Below, one piece after another: positions 28,201-35,401 of a stretch of DNA of 64,000 nt (within the stretch, counting starts at the first letter, position 1; each line of letters starts with the position of its first letter). This DNA comes from Acanthosepion lycidas (taxonomy: Eukaryota > Mollusca > Cephalopoda > Sepiida > Sepiidae). Made by a program: the position numbers and the translations under genes. The stretch covers positions 55,519,621 to 55,583,620 of the forward strand of contig OZ010616.1 in NCBI GenBank assembly GCA_963932145.1, written 5' to 3'. The notes under the pieces were generated by a model. The model saw only the letters and a program-made list of their open reading frames with translations, did no database searches and was not told where the DNA came from.

Positions 28201-30788
28201 ATCTCCATAAATGAACATATGCCAATTTTCACCATTATTTTTAAATATTGAAATTTATAACACTTGTCACAATACAATCAAATGTTTTTGGATAAAATTT
28301 AGACAAAAGTAAATTATAATGTCATCTAACAATCAAAATGTTTGACTAACTCTTGTGTTCCAGGGAGGGCTTTTACTATATTTATCTTTGAATTATATAT
28401 GAAGTCATATATTAACAAGCTGTCCTTTCATAGTCTGCATTATATAAATTTTTTTTGAAATTGTTAAATGCTACTAATGTTGAAGAAAAAAAATTAGTTT
28501 ATATATAATAAATGTATAGAATAATGGTCAATATTAAGTATTACAGAAACAAATATTTGTACCAGTCATAATGGATTCATTATTGAAAAATGAACAATAG
28601 TTTCTATTTACTTCATATTTATTTTAGGTTATTTAATTTACAGCCTGTCTGAAGTTATAATGCAAATCAAATAAACCTCTATAACTCAAAAAAATATGAA
28701 CCAATATTTTTCAAATTTAAACTCGCTCTTAGTAAAATATTTAATTTTTCTGCGATTTTTTAATGGTTAGTTTTTGAGATATTTTGGGATTTATGAAAAT
28801 GAACTGACTGGAGTTATTATGCAGATTAAACTAATATTAGCTTATGACCTTTGATTATGACCTTTGAAATCTAATAAAAACTATTTTTTCTTTTTGTCCA
28901 TAATATATGTTGAAATATGGGTAAAGGGAAGGATATAGTAACTGCTGAAAAACAGAAAATAACAAAGTTATTGAGTGAGGGAATGTCCACATTGGAGATA
29001 TCAAAGGAGGTTTGCAGAGATCATTGAATAAGGTTGTTGAAAATATAAGTTATGAATTTGAAGCAAAGGAAATGCCTTTAAGAACTTGCTTCCTTGAGAT
29101 GAACGTAAATTAAAGCGAGTTATAGTGAAACGTGCCACTTTGGACCGGTGCTCAGAACTTTGAAAATGCTAGAATTGAGAGTCAAGAAATTCAAATGGTG
29201 TAGAATACTTTGTGAATTGGAATTTGTAAAATAATCTCCTAGGCAGCCTTCCTATCACTAAAGCAAATATTTTAAAACATCAAAATTGTGCCAAGAAATA
29301 CAGGAAAATTGACTTTTCCAATGTAATTTTCACGGACGAATTTTGAGTGACATTTAATGGACCTGATGGATGAGCCAAAGGATGGATTTTATCCAATTAA
29401 GACCTTCTTAAAGAAGGCAACAGTGTTATGATATGGGCTGGAATTGTCGACCAAACTATTATTGGACCATTCAAATTCGATGAACTAATTCAAGTGAACA
29501 GTGTTAACTATTGCGATTTTATGAACAAGGTATTCTTTGCATGGTACAAATCTCAGTCTAGCAGTTTCAAACTGAAGTGTGTATTTATGCATGACAATCC
29601 TCCTTCTCTTGTAACTAAGCTTATCAGTGAATTATTTGAGCATAAAAGATTTACAGGAAAGAATATAAGTCCTGATCTGAATCCGATAGAAAATCTATGG
29701 TCAATTGTGAAGATGAAATTATTATGAAATATTATGATTTTATTATCTTTTTATTGAAGTAAAATCTGATTATTTGGTTTTGTTTAATAACTTCAGATGG
29801 CAATTTTCTAGAATACATCAAATAACTTCAATAAAACATATTGATGCTACCTAAAATTTTAGCTCTGGCTTTGTTTTGACATCTAAATTGTTTAAAATTT
29901 GACAATTGTTTTTTCAAGCCAAATTTGAATTGAAGTTTATGATTTTCTTCAAACAGGCTATAGTTTTCTTTTAATTAATGCTGAGGTGTGGTAAATAAAT
30001 ATACATAGTACCATACTAGATGCTTGACATTAAGAACACTACATATAAGAAATCCCTTAAGCATTTTGTAAGTAAAATTGTTGCATGCATTATTAAGGAA
30101 AACCTAAACAAATTTTATCAAATTTTTGCATCTCCTAAAAATATTAGAATTGCTCAAAATTATTAAACCAACACTATCAACTAACAGATATATATTAGAA
30201 TATGATATGTCCCGGAAAGGGATATATTTTTTCGAAGTAACAAAGTGGTTGTTGTCTACTGTAACCGGGTAGGACAATCTAGCAGGTAACCGTAATGGAC
30301 TGGTCCTTGTTATAGTGGTAGGCAATAGGCGAAGACTATAGGTGTCGACCCTGTACCTCCACATCAGTCTGTATTTATGACTGACACCAGCCAATCATAT
30401 TACTGTGAGGGGGAACCCAGGTGTATGCATATTCATTACATCAAAATATATATTTTGATTTTTATTAAAGAAAAATATTGACTAGTAAACTTTCAATAAA
30501 TATCTTCAAAAGAAAACCATTCTATGCAAAATAGACATTACTATGAATCTTATTTGTAATAATTTCAACTATGTGATCATTATAGACAATTTAATTTCTA
30601 GTAATTTGTTATTTAAGAAATTGTCTAGTTAATATTATTTATGTCTTTTCTTATCAGATTACTCTGGCTTGGAGGGTGCCACTGCCTTTTCTTCCAATAT
30701 CCCAAAAACTGATTCAGAAGAACCAGAAGCTCAAACTAAAGATGAGGTCCGCAAGAGGCGTTTGCAGCATTTTGAGTTACACAAGTAG
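2384..30788 (+). CDS. SYVN1: E3 ubiquitin-protein ligase synoviolin (HRD1) homologue, 5' partial, nine exons
   Basis: Joining 2384-2510, 2867-2966, 3598-3663, 9111-9406, 9892-10014, 14953-15084, 16754-16928, 26987-27153 and 30658-30788 gives 438 codons and a TAG in one frame, all introns GT-AG. Family knowledge: HRD1 sits in the ER membrane with SEL1L, Derlin, HERP and FAM8A1 and ubiquitinates misfolded proteins during ERAD. Residues below count from the first residue seen. 1-20 and 44-60 are the last membrane helices. 114-152 is a RING-H2 with ligands C114, C117, C130, H132, H135, C138, C149 and C152. A polyQ tract lies at 163-179 and a proline run at 213-220. 291-330 matches the conserved C-terminal helical (HAF-H) segment. 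The tail ends in a KRRLQ motif. The earlier membrane helices and start codon lie upstream of the window. Strong match to animal SYVN1. Confidence 0.96.
2511..2866 (+). other. Intron, 356 bp
   Basis: GT-AG intron between exons a and b. It is AT-rich and holds a (TA)n microsatellite at about 2659-2691. I see nothing else in it. Confidence 0.9.
2659..2691. repeat. (TA)n microsatellite
   Basis: About 16 uninterrupted TA units followed by a short CA-rich stretch. Confidence 0.95.
2867..2966 (+). CDS. SYVN1: SYVN1-like exon b (last transmembrane helix)
   Basis: Preceded by a ttttttag acceptor and followed by GTAGGT. It encodes a hydrophobic helix beginning LIKVLLYVLFMVIVIKV, then HTFPLFAIRPMYL, which is nearly invariant in animal HRD1. 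The split Gly and Arg codons at its ends join in frame with neighbouring exons. Confidence 0.95.
2967..3597 (+). other. Intron, 631 bp
   Basis: AT-rich GT-AG intron with two long T runs (3354-3385 and about 3468-3485). No transposon or other gene is recognisable. Confidence 0.85.
3598..3663 (+). CDS. SYVN1: SYVN1-like exon c (66 bp)
   Basis: Small exon between a tttttag acceptor and a GTAAGG donor. It encodes AFKKALNDIIMSRRAIRNMNT, the cytosolic linker between the last helix and the RING domain. It completes the Arg codon of exon b and leaves TT for the Leu codon finished by exon d. Confidence 0.95.
3914..4015. mobile_element. Mariner-derived MITE, 102 bp, near-perfect palindrome
   Basis: Begins TTAGGTTGGTGCGAAAA and ends with its reverse complement. 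The two arms of about 45 bp pair almost completely around a short AT loop. A TA dinucleotide flanks each side, as expected for Tc1/mariner target duplication. The termini match the mariner TIR known from human Hsmar1/MADE1. It has no coding capacity. A second copy lies at 21445-21524. Confidence 0.9.
4183..4201. repeat. (TG)n microsatellite
   Basis: Short GT run next to TA-rich DNA. Confidence 0.8.
4529..4573. repeat. (TG)n(TA)n compound microsatellite
   Basis: Six GT units run into about 16 TA units. The apparent reading frame across it is a by-product. Confidence 0.9.
4660..5045 (-). mobile_element. Mariner transposase relic, C-terminal half
   Basis: On the minus strand, shifting frames give an FH-DNA-LHVAKQILK-like block near 4990-4930, then FICSSLYRTI-like and NDINKLVE segments, then NGDYV near 4690. 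This is the order seen in the C-terminal catalytic half of mariner transposases (second catalytic Asp, then LF-SLQN, then KLVERW). Stops and frameshifts are frequent. A T-rich run at 5020-5050 interrupts the upstream part, and the N-terminal half is not recognisable. TIRs were not identified with confidence. Confidence 0.7.
5560..7265 (+). mobile_element. Degraded LINE, RT domain to C-terminus (second family)
   Basis: Shifting + frames read VGPDGIVIE near 5910, ECKLHHTISLMNN near 6060-6110, IKPEIAQEQCGF near 6150, NNIRYAEETVLITD near 6510, and a tail with LKFLGH near 7040 and GDRKLWRAMI near 7220. These blocks, in this order, belong to a widespread invertebrate LINE ORF2 (endonuclease-reverse transcriptase). 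The catalytic YADD reads YAEE here, and stops occur every few dozen codons, so the copy is inactive. It differs in sequence from the LINE at 1-2163. Confidence 0.8.
7830..7886. repeat. (TA)n(GA)n compound microsatellite
   Basis: About 18 TA units run directly into about 10 GA units. Confidence 0.95.
7924..8008. repeat. Inverted repeat, 30-bp arms, 25-bp loop
   Basis: Arms 7924-7953 and 7979-8008 pair with one mismatch. Arm motif: TATGAAGAAAAATATA-GGAAAAAACAAAC. It may be the edge of a DNA transposon, because the Tc1 relic begins just to its right, but no second element end was seen. Confidence 0.85.
8040..8960 (-). mobile_element. Tc1-like transposase relic
   Basis: Reading the minus strand from 8960 down to 8040 in broken frames gives a helix-turn-helix-like start, a VLGLFYK block near 8350 (Tc1 MVWGCF), FMQDNYSEHTSDLVKRSL near 8210-8160 (second catalytic Asp) and HLNPIEKFWKQLK near 8100-8060 (catalytic Glu in the NPIE motif). 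The order and spacing are those of Tc1-family DDE transposases. A poly-A run near 8125 and several stops show it is dead. Confidence 0.8.
9111..9406 (+). CDS. SYVN1: SYVN1-like exon d (RING-H2 domain and polyQ tract)
   Basis: Largest exon. It encodes YPDATAEEL, then the complete RING-H2 (CIIC, CNH, HASC, CPTC), which is the E2-binding catalytic core, then MDVLR. A glutamine-rich stretch at about 9304-9355 (two Q, T, nine Q, V, four Q) follows, written mostly with CAG/CAA codons. The donor after HN-G is GTATTT and is followed at once by 22 T. Confidence 0.97.
9407..9891 (+). other. Intron, 485 bp
   Basis: GT-AG intron starting with a 22-T run at 9411-9432. No other feature is recognised. Retaining it would add a few residues and then a stop. 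Confidence 0.85.
9411..9432 (+). repeat. Poly-T run directly after a splice donor
   Basis: 22 T starting four bases into the intron after exon d. U-rich tracts right after weak donors are known binding sites for TIA-1-type splicing factors. A regulatory role here is only possible. Confidence 0.8.
9892..10014 (+). CDS. SYVN1: SYVN1-like exon e (proline-rich linker)
   Basis: Acceptor ttttattttcag, donor GTAAGT. It encodes LFPGFPPVPIWGPANI, eight consecutive prolines, then an Ala/Ser/Thr/Pro-rich tail. It corresponds to the disordered proline-rich cytosolic region of HRD1 after the RING. Confidence 0.93.
10015..14952 (+). other. Intron, 4938 bp
   Basis: GT-AG intron. From 10015 to about 14230 I recognise no gene or transposon. 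11470-11960 is somewhat less AT-rich and may be an unrecognised old repeat. A dispersed retroelement tail lies at 14235-14760. The acceptor is preceded by a long T-rich tract (14918-14950). Confidence 0.8.
14235..14760 (-). mobile_element. Dispersed repeat, probable non-LTR element 3' region (copy 1)
   Basis: Shares blocks such as CAATTGACATT-CATTTAAATTTT and a GCAAGGCAG-GCCACTAA start with 37780-38300, in the same order. Both copies begin with a T run on the + strand, which is a poly(A) tail on the minus strand. That fits the 3' end of a retroposed element. No coding frame is recognised. Confidence 0.55.
14953..15084 (+). CDS. SYVN1: SYVN1-like exon f (Ser/Thr-rich linker)
   Basis: Acceptor in a long polypyrimidine tract ending ttattag, donor GTATGT. 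It encodes a Ser/Thr/Gln/Ala-rich low-complexity stretch ending MPFLPFTPLTPY, matching the position of the disordered central tail of animal SYVN1. It has in-frame split codons at both ends. Confidence 0.92.
15085..16753 (+). other. Intron, 1669 bp
   Basis: AT-rich GT-AG intron with a (CA)n tract at 15759-15779. No transposon is recognised. Confidence 0.8.
15759..15779. repeat. (CA)n microsatellite
   Basis: About ten AC units. Confidence 0.9.
16754..16928 (+). CDS. SYVN1: SYVN1-like exon g (HAF-H helical segment)
   Basis: It encodes GLSVEELASLEGQERSNIEA and continues RIQWLRDIQTLLDGAM, aligning with the human GLTPEELRALEGHERQHLEA helix. In the family this C-terminal helical segment is known to contact FAM8A1 and HERP. 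Donor GTCAGT, acceptor ttctttag. Confidence 0.95.
17275..17640 (-). mobile_element. SETMAR-like mariner transposase relic, C-terminal end
   Basis: In broken minus-strand frames I see an LKKMLGIGSTVRVEGYFE block followed by GDKF-like residues, matching the W-KRW-C-GDYFEGDK end of SETMAR-type mariner transposases. The part before it is weaker and contains an A run at 17565-17582. The catalytic residues are not visible in this stretch. Confidence 0.5.
18385..19070 (+). mobile_element. LINE endonuclease relic, second copy of the 1-2163 family, interrupted
   Basis: 18385-18549 aligns with about 318-450 (the CATTCACCACAAAGAGTGG-like part), and 18832-19070 aligns with about 463-700 (LLDLFLTSCP, then VDTKPK-like). 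The two pieces are adjacent in copy 1 but here are parted by 280 bp of a Tc1-type MITE. A 28-A run at about 18427-18454 also interrupts the first piece. The copy is defective. Confidence 0.8.
18551..18830. mobile_element. Tc1-type MITE, about 280 bp
   Basis: Left end CACTACAGGCAAAAAGTTTT and right end ACTTTTTGTCTATAGTTG are inverted repeats flanked by TA. Inner stretches (TTCAGTA-CTACAGTGTAT and its partner ATACACTGTAAGTACTGAA) are also inverted, so most of the element is one imperfect palindrome. It has no coding frame. It lies exactly at the break of the LINE copy. Confidence 0.8.
19076..19720 (-). mobile_element. Tc1-like transposase relic (second), partial
   Basis: On the minus strand from about 19600 it reads KKTRRPQRLPREIKK, then PKLTARQVWG, then a SVDPVRRVL helix: the DNA-binding GRPR region of Tc1 transposases. 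Further down, near 19180, comes FQNDGVPCYI, the second catalytic Asp block. The terminus near 19700-19720 (GCAAAAGCTTTGGGG on the minus strand) resembles a Tc1 TIR. The NPIE part with the catalytic Glu is missing, cut where the LINE copy ends. A T run at 19362-19383 breaks the frame. Confidence 0.75.
20248..20985 (+). mobile_element. Internally deleted DNA transposon with about 75-bp TIRs
   Basis: Ends 20248-20325 and 20908-20985 are imperfect inverted repeats, with ATACTTTTACAAA-TTTGTGG and GGGTTCCT in each. Inside, from 20501, a + frame starts MAGYSYWEQADMIFTYSCMN. It is followed in broken frames by FPDRRQPSHPTFA, GRLRSTCTPNHKEYIL and QEQLLYPYHL, which resembles the N-terminal helix-turn-helix region of an arthropod/mollusc Tc1/mariner-related transposase (DUF4817-like). 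The DDE half is absent. I infer a non-autonomous deletion derivative. Confidence 0.75.
21445..21524. mobile_element. Mariner-derived MITE, 80 bp (MADE1-like)
   Basis: Starts TTAGGTTGGTGCAAAAATAA and ends with the reverse complement, flanked by TA on both sides. The 80-bp length equals that of mammalian MADE1, and the first 16 bp are identical to the Hsmar1/MADE1 terminus as I recall it. It folds into a nearly complete hairpin. Sister of 3914-4015. Confidence 0.9.
22181..22241. repeat. (CA)n(TA)n(TGTA)n compound microsatellite
   Basis: About 13 AC units, then TA units, then five TGTA units. Confidence 0.9.
23076..25785 (-). mobile_element. Penelope-like retroelement (PLE) with pseudo-LTRs, degraded
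   Basis: The minus strand from about 25560 to 23400 reads, across frameshifts: LTDDRKEFL near 25215; TKTEIEIL and LEACGDIAVHADW near 25150-25080; GIIASLGVENLFTNF near 24560; GPCFSNYYMYHVE then YVDDIFIFV (catalytic YVDD) near 24350-24230; KEFNNAKHTLVESDFPNHLI near 23950; and an NYIGHTTTYLSKH block near 23590-23550 typical of a GIY-YIG endonuclease. RT followed by GIY-YIG is the PLE hallmark. Flanking related segments at 23076-23260 and 25575-25680 fit pseudo-LTRs, with an inverted piece at 25690-25785. Many frame breaks show it is inactive. Confidence 0.85.
26987..27153 (+). CDS. SYVN1: SYVN1-like exon h (disordered tail)
   Basis: Acceptor ttatatag, donor GTAAGT. It encodes IQGISVMLRNTELRDISQLP, then a Ser/Pro/Gln-rich stretch ending VSANVSEDL. 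This part is poorly conserved in the family. It is accepted because split codons at both ends join exactly in frame and both splice sites are sound. Confidence 0.88.
28641..29960 (+). mobile_element. Tc1/mariner element with TIRs and broken transposase
   Basis: Left end CAGCCTGTCTGAAG and right end CTTCAAACAGGCT are inverted and flanked by TA. The coding region starts at about 28919 (MGKGKDIVTAEKQKITKLLSEG, a helix-turn-helix start). It passes VIFTDEF near 29325 (first catalytic Asp) and MIWAGIVDQTIIGPFKF at 29428. FMHDNPPS near 29590 carries the second Asp, and DLNPIENLW near 29675-29705 carries the Glu. Several stops and frameshifts lie between 29020 and 29420. Only 31 residues separate the second Asp from Glu, shorter than the usual 34, so a small deletion is likely. 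Confidence 0.88.
30180..30430. other. Unassigned less AT-rich segment, possible old repeat
   Basis: Base composition and CG content differ from the surrounding intron (GTCCCGGAAAGGG, GTAACCGGGTAGG, GTGTCGACCCTG). No protein match or tRNA-like box was recognised. It could be part of an LTR or a SINE body. Confidence 0.35.
30658..30788 (+). CDS. SYVN1: SYVN1-like last exon, C-terminus and stop
   Basis: Acceptor tcttttcttatcag. It encodes an acidic Ser/Glu-rich stretch and DEVRKRRLQHFELHK, followed by TAG at 30786. The basic RRRLQ-type ending is shared with the C-terminus of vertebrate SYVN1 (ELRRRRLQKLE), which supports this as the true end. Confidence 0.95.
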
Positions 30789-31300
30789 AACTCAAAAGCA
30801 GGAAAACTTGTGAAACTGTGTTTCTGTAAGATATGTACATATAAATATATGCCATCCAAATTAACAAAAGCTTTGTTTTCATTTCTCGCTGTATGAAATA
30901 AATTTAAGTTTGAAAAATATGATACTAATAAAGTATTTTGGAAAGTTAGCACAAGATAAGCAGATATCTAGTGTTTCTAGTTCATAAATTTTTGTTATTG
31001 AATTTGTCTTGGATTTAGATGCAGCATAAGAATTTATGGTCCAATTTGATTTCTGTATTTATTTTGTTAAAATCAATCTTGGGTTTGATGATTTGGAAAT
31101 GAAAAGAAACACTGTAGAAAACACTGCTACAGATTTAACACAGCAATAAGTATGTGATAATACTGAATTGTATTAAATCTCTAACAAACAAATTTAAACT
31201 TGAAACAGGAAAGCTTAGTGATATTTGGGTAACTGATACCAAATTAATGTAAAAAGAATAAATGCTAATTTTTTTGTTATAATAAAACCTTATGAAAACT
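30789..31300 (+). other. SYVN1: 3' untranslated region of the SYVN1-like gene
   Basis: Region after the stop containing AATAAA signals at 30897-30902, 30927-30932, 31257-31262 and 31281-31286. Which one is used cannot be told from sequence alone; the two near 30900-30930 would give a UTR of only about 150-170 nt. Confidence 0.6.
30897..30932 (+). terminator. Proximal polyadenylation signals (two AATAAA)
   Basis: AATAAA at 30897 and 30927, about 110-140 bp after the stop codon, followed by a T/G-rich stretch (AGTATTTTGG). Confidence 0.6.
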
Positions 31301-32256
31301 TTCAGCATTGTTTATTTGAATCTGCTTGTAAAACTTTACTGTACACATTGATCAAACAAAACCCTTATTTTCAAAATATATATCACACATACCTTTGTAA
31401 ATTACTGTTTAGAATATTACTTTGAAGACATTTGCCTTTATTCCCAACAGTAGTTATTAAAATTGTAAAGAAAACATTTTAAATTATTATGTAATTACAT
31501 GAATAGTCAATTATATATTTATACATACAAAACTCGTATTGTTCTTGCAGGTGTAGCTAATTGGTATATTACATAAATTGAAGAGTCTTAAAGATCTAAT
31601 TGTTATGACAGGTAGGTGAAATTAATTACCATATATCATTTAAGAGGAAACATAAAAGCATAGTGTTATTGTATATGGTTCCCTAAATTTTAAAATACTG
31701 TGTGCTTGGTCAGATAATATAATTCTTAGTCAGTCCCCAAGAAAAAATGTTAAATATAAATTACACTATTACATTTGTAGGTATAAAAATAAAATCTATT
31801 TATTAAATTCAAAGAATTAAATCAAAAGTAAACTGAAAGTAGGAAAGTTACTTTACTAATATTTTTATTAAAATTTATATATACTAACTGGGTACCACAT
31901 ACTTTTGCCTTTGTGCTAAGTTTAGTAAATATCAACTAGATGTAAATAATTATTTGACACACATGTTCCACAATATTTCAAATAGAATGTTCAGAAGGAA
32001 ACTGTCACCAATACTGGAAAAAGTAATATCAGCTACTGGACTTGAAAAACCTGTTTTCCTAAAAGAAAATGTTTTAAGAGAAAGATTTTCTAAATTTCAA
32101 GTGAAAACAGTACAAGCTGCTTAGTCAATGAATGCCAAATGCTTCCTTATAGCTTCCTTACCACTACCAAAATAATTGATTTTGAAGCAGACATTCCTAT
32201 TCATTGCTACATTTTAGATAAAGAGTTAACATAAAAACACTTTATGACCAAAACTT
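31301..32256. other. Intergenic, nothing recognised
   Basis: AT-rich DNA between the end of the host gene and the 13-bp array. No coding, tRNA or transposon signature is seen. Confidence 0.6.
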
Positions 32257-34282
32257 TCTTTCTATTCTATCTTTCTATTCTATCTTTCTATTCTATCTTT
32301 CTATTCTATCTTTCTATTCTATCTTTCTATTCTATCTTTCTATTCTATCTTTCTATTCTATCTTTCTATTCTATCTTTCTATTCTATCTTTCTATTCTAT
32401 CTTTCTATTCTATCTTTCTATTCTATCTTTCTATTCTATCTTTCTATTCTATCTTTCTATTCTATCTTTCTATTCTATCTTTCTATTCTATCTTTCTATT
32501 CTATCTTTCTATTCTATCTTTCTATTCTATCTTTCTATTCTATCTTTCTATTCTATCTTTCTATTCTATCTTTCTATTCTATCTTTCTATTCTATCTTTC
32601 TATTCTATCTTTCTATTCTATCTTTCTATTCTATCTTTCTATTCTATCTTTCTATTCTATCTTTCTATTCTATCTTTCTATTCTATCTTTCTATTCTATC
32701 TTTCTATTCTATCTTTCTATTCTATCTTTCTATTCTATCTTTCTATTCTATCTTTCTATTCTATCTTTCTATTCTATCTTTCTATTCTATCTTTCTATTC
32801 TATCTTTCTATTCTATCTTTCTATTCTATCTTTCTATTCTATCTTTCTATTCTATCTTTCTATTCTATCTTTCTATTCTATCTTTCTATTCTATCTTTCT
32901 ATTCTATCTTTCTATTCTATCTTTCTATTCTATCTTTCTATTCTATCTTTCTATTCTATCTTTCTATTCTATCTTTCTATTCTATCTTTCTATTCTATCT
33001 TTCTATTCTATCTTTCTATTCTATCTTTCTATTCTATCTTTCTATTCTATCTTTCTATTCTATCTTTCTATTCTATCTTTCTATTCTATCTTTCTATTCT
33101 ATCTTTCTATTCTATCTTTCTATTCTATCTTTCTATTCTATCTTTCTATTCTATCTTTCTATTCTATCTTTCTATTCTATCTTTCTATTCTATCTTTCTA
33201 TTCTATCTTTCTATTCTATCTTTCTATTCTATCTTTCTATTCTATCTTTCTATTCTATCTTTCTATTCTATCTTTCTATTCTATCTTTCTATTCTATCTT
33301 TCTATTCTATCTTTCTATTCTATCTTTCTATTCTATCTTTCTATTCTATCTTTCTATTCTATCTTTCTATTCTATCTTTCTATTCTATCTTTCTATTCTA
33401 TCTTTCTATTCTATCTTTCTATTCTATCTTTCTATTCTATCTTTCTATTCTATCTTTCTATTCTATCTTTCTATTCTATCTTTCTATTCTATCTTTCTAT
33501 TCTATCTTTCTATTCTATCTTTCTATTCTATCTTTCTATTCTATCTTTCTATTCTATCTTTCTATTCTATCTTTCTATTCTATCTTTCTATTCTATCTTT
33601 CTATTCTATCTTTCTATTCTATCTTTCTATTCTATCTTTCTATTCTATCTTTCTATTCTATCTTTCTATTCTATCTTTCTATTCTATCTTTCTATTCTAT
33701 CTTTCTATTCTATCTTTCTATTCTATCTTTCTATTCTATCTTTCTATTCTATCTTTCTATTCTATCTTTCTATTCTATCTTTCTATTCTATCTTTCTATT
33801 CTATCTTTCTATTCTATCTTTCTATTCTATCTTTCTATTCTATCTTTCTATTCTATCTTTCTATTCTATCTTTCTATTCTATCTTTCTATTCTATCTTTC
33901 TATTCTATCTTTCTATTCTATCTTTCTATTCTATCTTTCTATTCTATCTTTCTATTCTATCTTTCTATTCTATCTTTCTATTCTATCTTTCTATTCTATC
34001 TTTCTATTCTATCTTTCTATTCTATCTTTCTATTCTATCTTTCTATTCTATCTTTCTATTCTATCTTTCTATTCTATCTTTCTATTCTATCTTTCTATTC
34101 TATCTTTCTATTCTATCTTTCTATTCTATCTTTCTATTCTATCTTTCTATTCTATCTTTCTATTCTATCTTTCTATTCTATCTTTCTATTCTATCTTTCT
34201 ATTCTATCTTTCTATTCTATCTTTCTATTCTATCTTTCTATTCTATCTTTCTATTCTATCTTTCTATTCTATCTTTCTATTC
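32257..34282 (+). repeat. 13-bp minisatellite, about 155.8 copies, apparently perfect
   Basis: Unit TCTTTCTATTCTA repeated over 2026 bp. I saw no substitution or indel by eye, and lines 780 bp (60 units) apart are identical. One + frame stays open across it because 13 is not a multiple of 3 and no phase contains a stop, so the translated 13-residue period is a by-product. It lies 1.47 kb after the SYVN1-like stop codon. Unique sequence flanks both sides. Confidence 0.97.
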
Positions 34283-35126
34283 ACAACTTCAAACTTAAGA
34301 CTGCAGAAAATACTGCCTAATTGTTTGACCATGTAAAATTCAACATTTGTTCCAAAGGCTTTAATATAGGAATTAGTCTTGAAATCTGTTGCGGGTAAAA
34401 TTTAAGTGTAAGAAATGTTGTCAATGATTTCTTTCTCATTTGGACTTACAGAAAATCCTGGTACAAAAAAAATATCATGCATTGCCAGCCACTTATGTAA
34501 AATAGGATGAGTGGATTTAAGATTGTGCTTTATACTTGAGGTTTTGTAATTAAAAGGAATATTACACTCAGTAATATCTTTTAGTAACATTAGCTCTCCT
34601 AATCCAACATTGGCAAGTCAAAAGATTCAATGGTGAAATGTAAGTTGAGGGATATATTGATAATGTTAATGTTGAAAATCACTTAAGATGCCAGATAAGT
34701 GACCAACCAGTGATTAGTACAAGCAACCAATATCAAATACTACATAATCTTTAGACTCGTCTATCATCAATTTTTGTTACTTTTTGTAGATCACATGAAA
34801 AGAGTTTCTAACAAATTTCAGAACTTTTTTTTCTTACTAGCTACTATTTTCATATAGATGTGATCACTAATGACCCAATGGGACCCCAATGTAAATGTGA
34901 GACCCGTTAAGAAATGTCCAAAACAAGGCTGGTGGGGGGGGGGGTCCATATTGGAAATCTAATCTCATAAATCAAAGAGGCAAGAAATAGTATAGTCAAA
35001 AATCAGGATCAAAAGTCCAAGAAGTCAAAATAATTTTTAAAAAAGGGGTTTTAAAATAATCAAACCTATCCTAATACAGTGAATTCATTCCTCCTTTTCA
35101 AGGAAAACAATGGTTTTTATTGGCGA
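34283..35126. other. Intergenic, no feature except a G run
   Basis: AT-rich stretch. A short G run (ggtggggggggggtcc) lies at about 34931-34947. No gene or mobile element is recognised. Confidence 0.55.
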
Positions 35127-35401
35127 TGTGATGGAATAACCTGCCACCCCAACAAGTGGCGGCACTATATGTGGTAACCACCTATAAGTATCCGTTAGGA
35201 CAGCGGACGGCAGAGTTGAGCTGGGATCTGCAAGAACTAGCAGCCTTCTGATAGTAGCATGCACACAACTGTACTGGCTTGCGATGACCGTGCGCATAAC
35301 TATTACTTCCTTGCTTGTTGTACTGGTTTCTACAATAAACCTGTTACTATTTATCCACCATGTTTGTCCATTCCATATTCCTATTAGTATGGAATATATC
35401 A
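35127..35401 (+). mobile_element. Probable solo LTR, about 275 bp
   Basis: Starts TGTGATGGAATA and ends TGGAATATATCA, giving the TG...CA ends and short inverted termini of an LTR. It is clearly richer in GC than its surroundings, has a TATA-like CTATAAGTA near 35180 and an AATAAA at about 35334. I found no clear target-site duplication and no internal retrovirus-like region. The assignment is by structure only. Confidence 0.45.

Larger units (their letters stand above)
27154..30657 (+). other. Intron, 3504 bp
   Basis: GT-AG intron with a Tc1/mariner element (28641-29960) and an unassigned, less AT-rich patch (30180-30430). 27154-28630 is AT-rich with nothing recognised. Confidence 0.85.

Noticed and set aside
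32244..34298. 684-codon open frame with a 13-residue period
   Set aside because: It arises from a 13-bp tandem repeat that has no stop in any phase. Apart from a few bases at each end it is pure repeat, with no start context or conserved protein.
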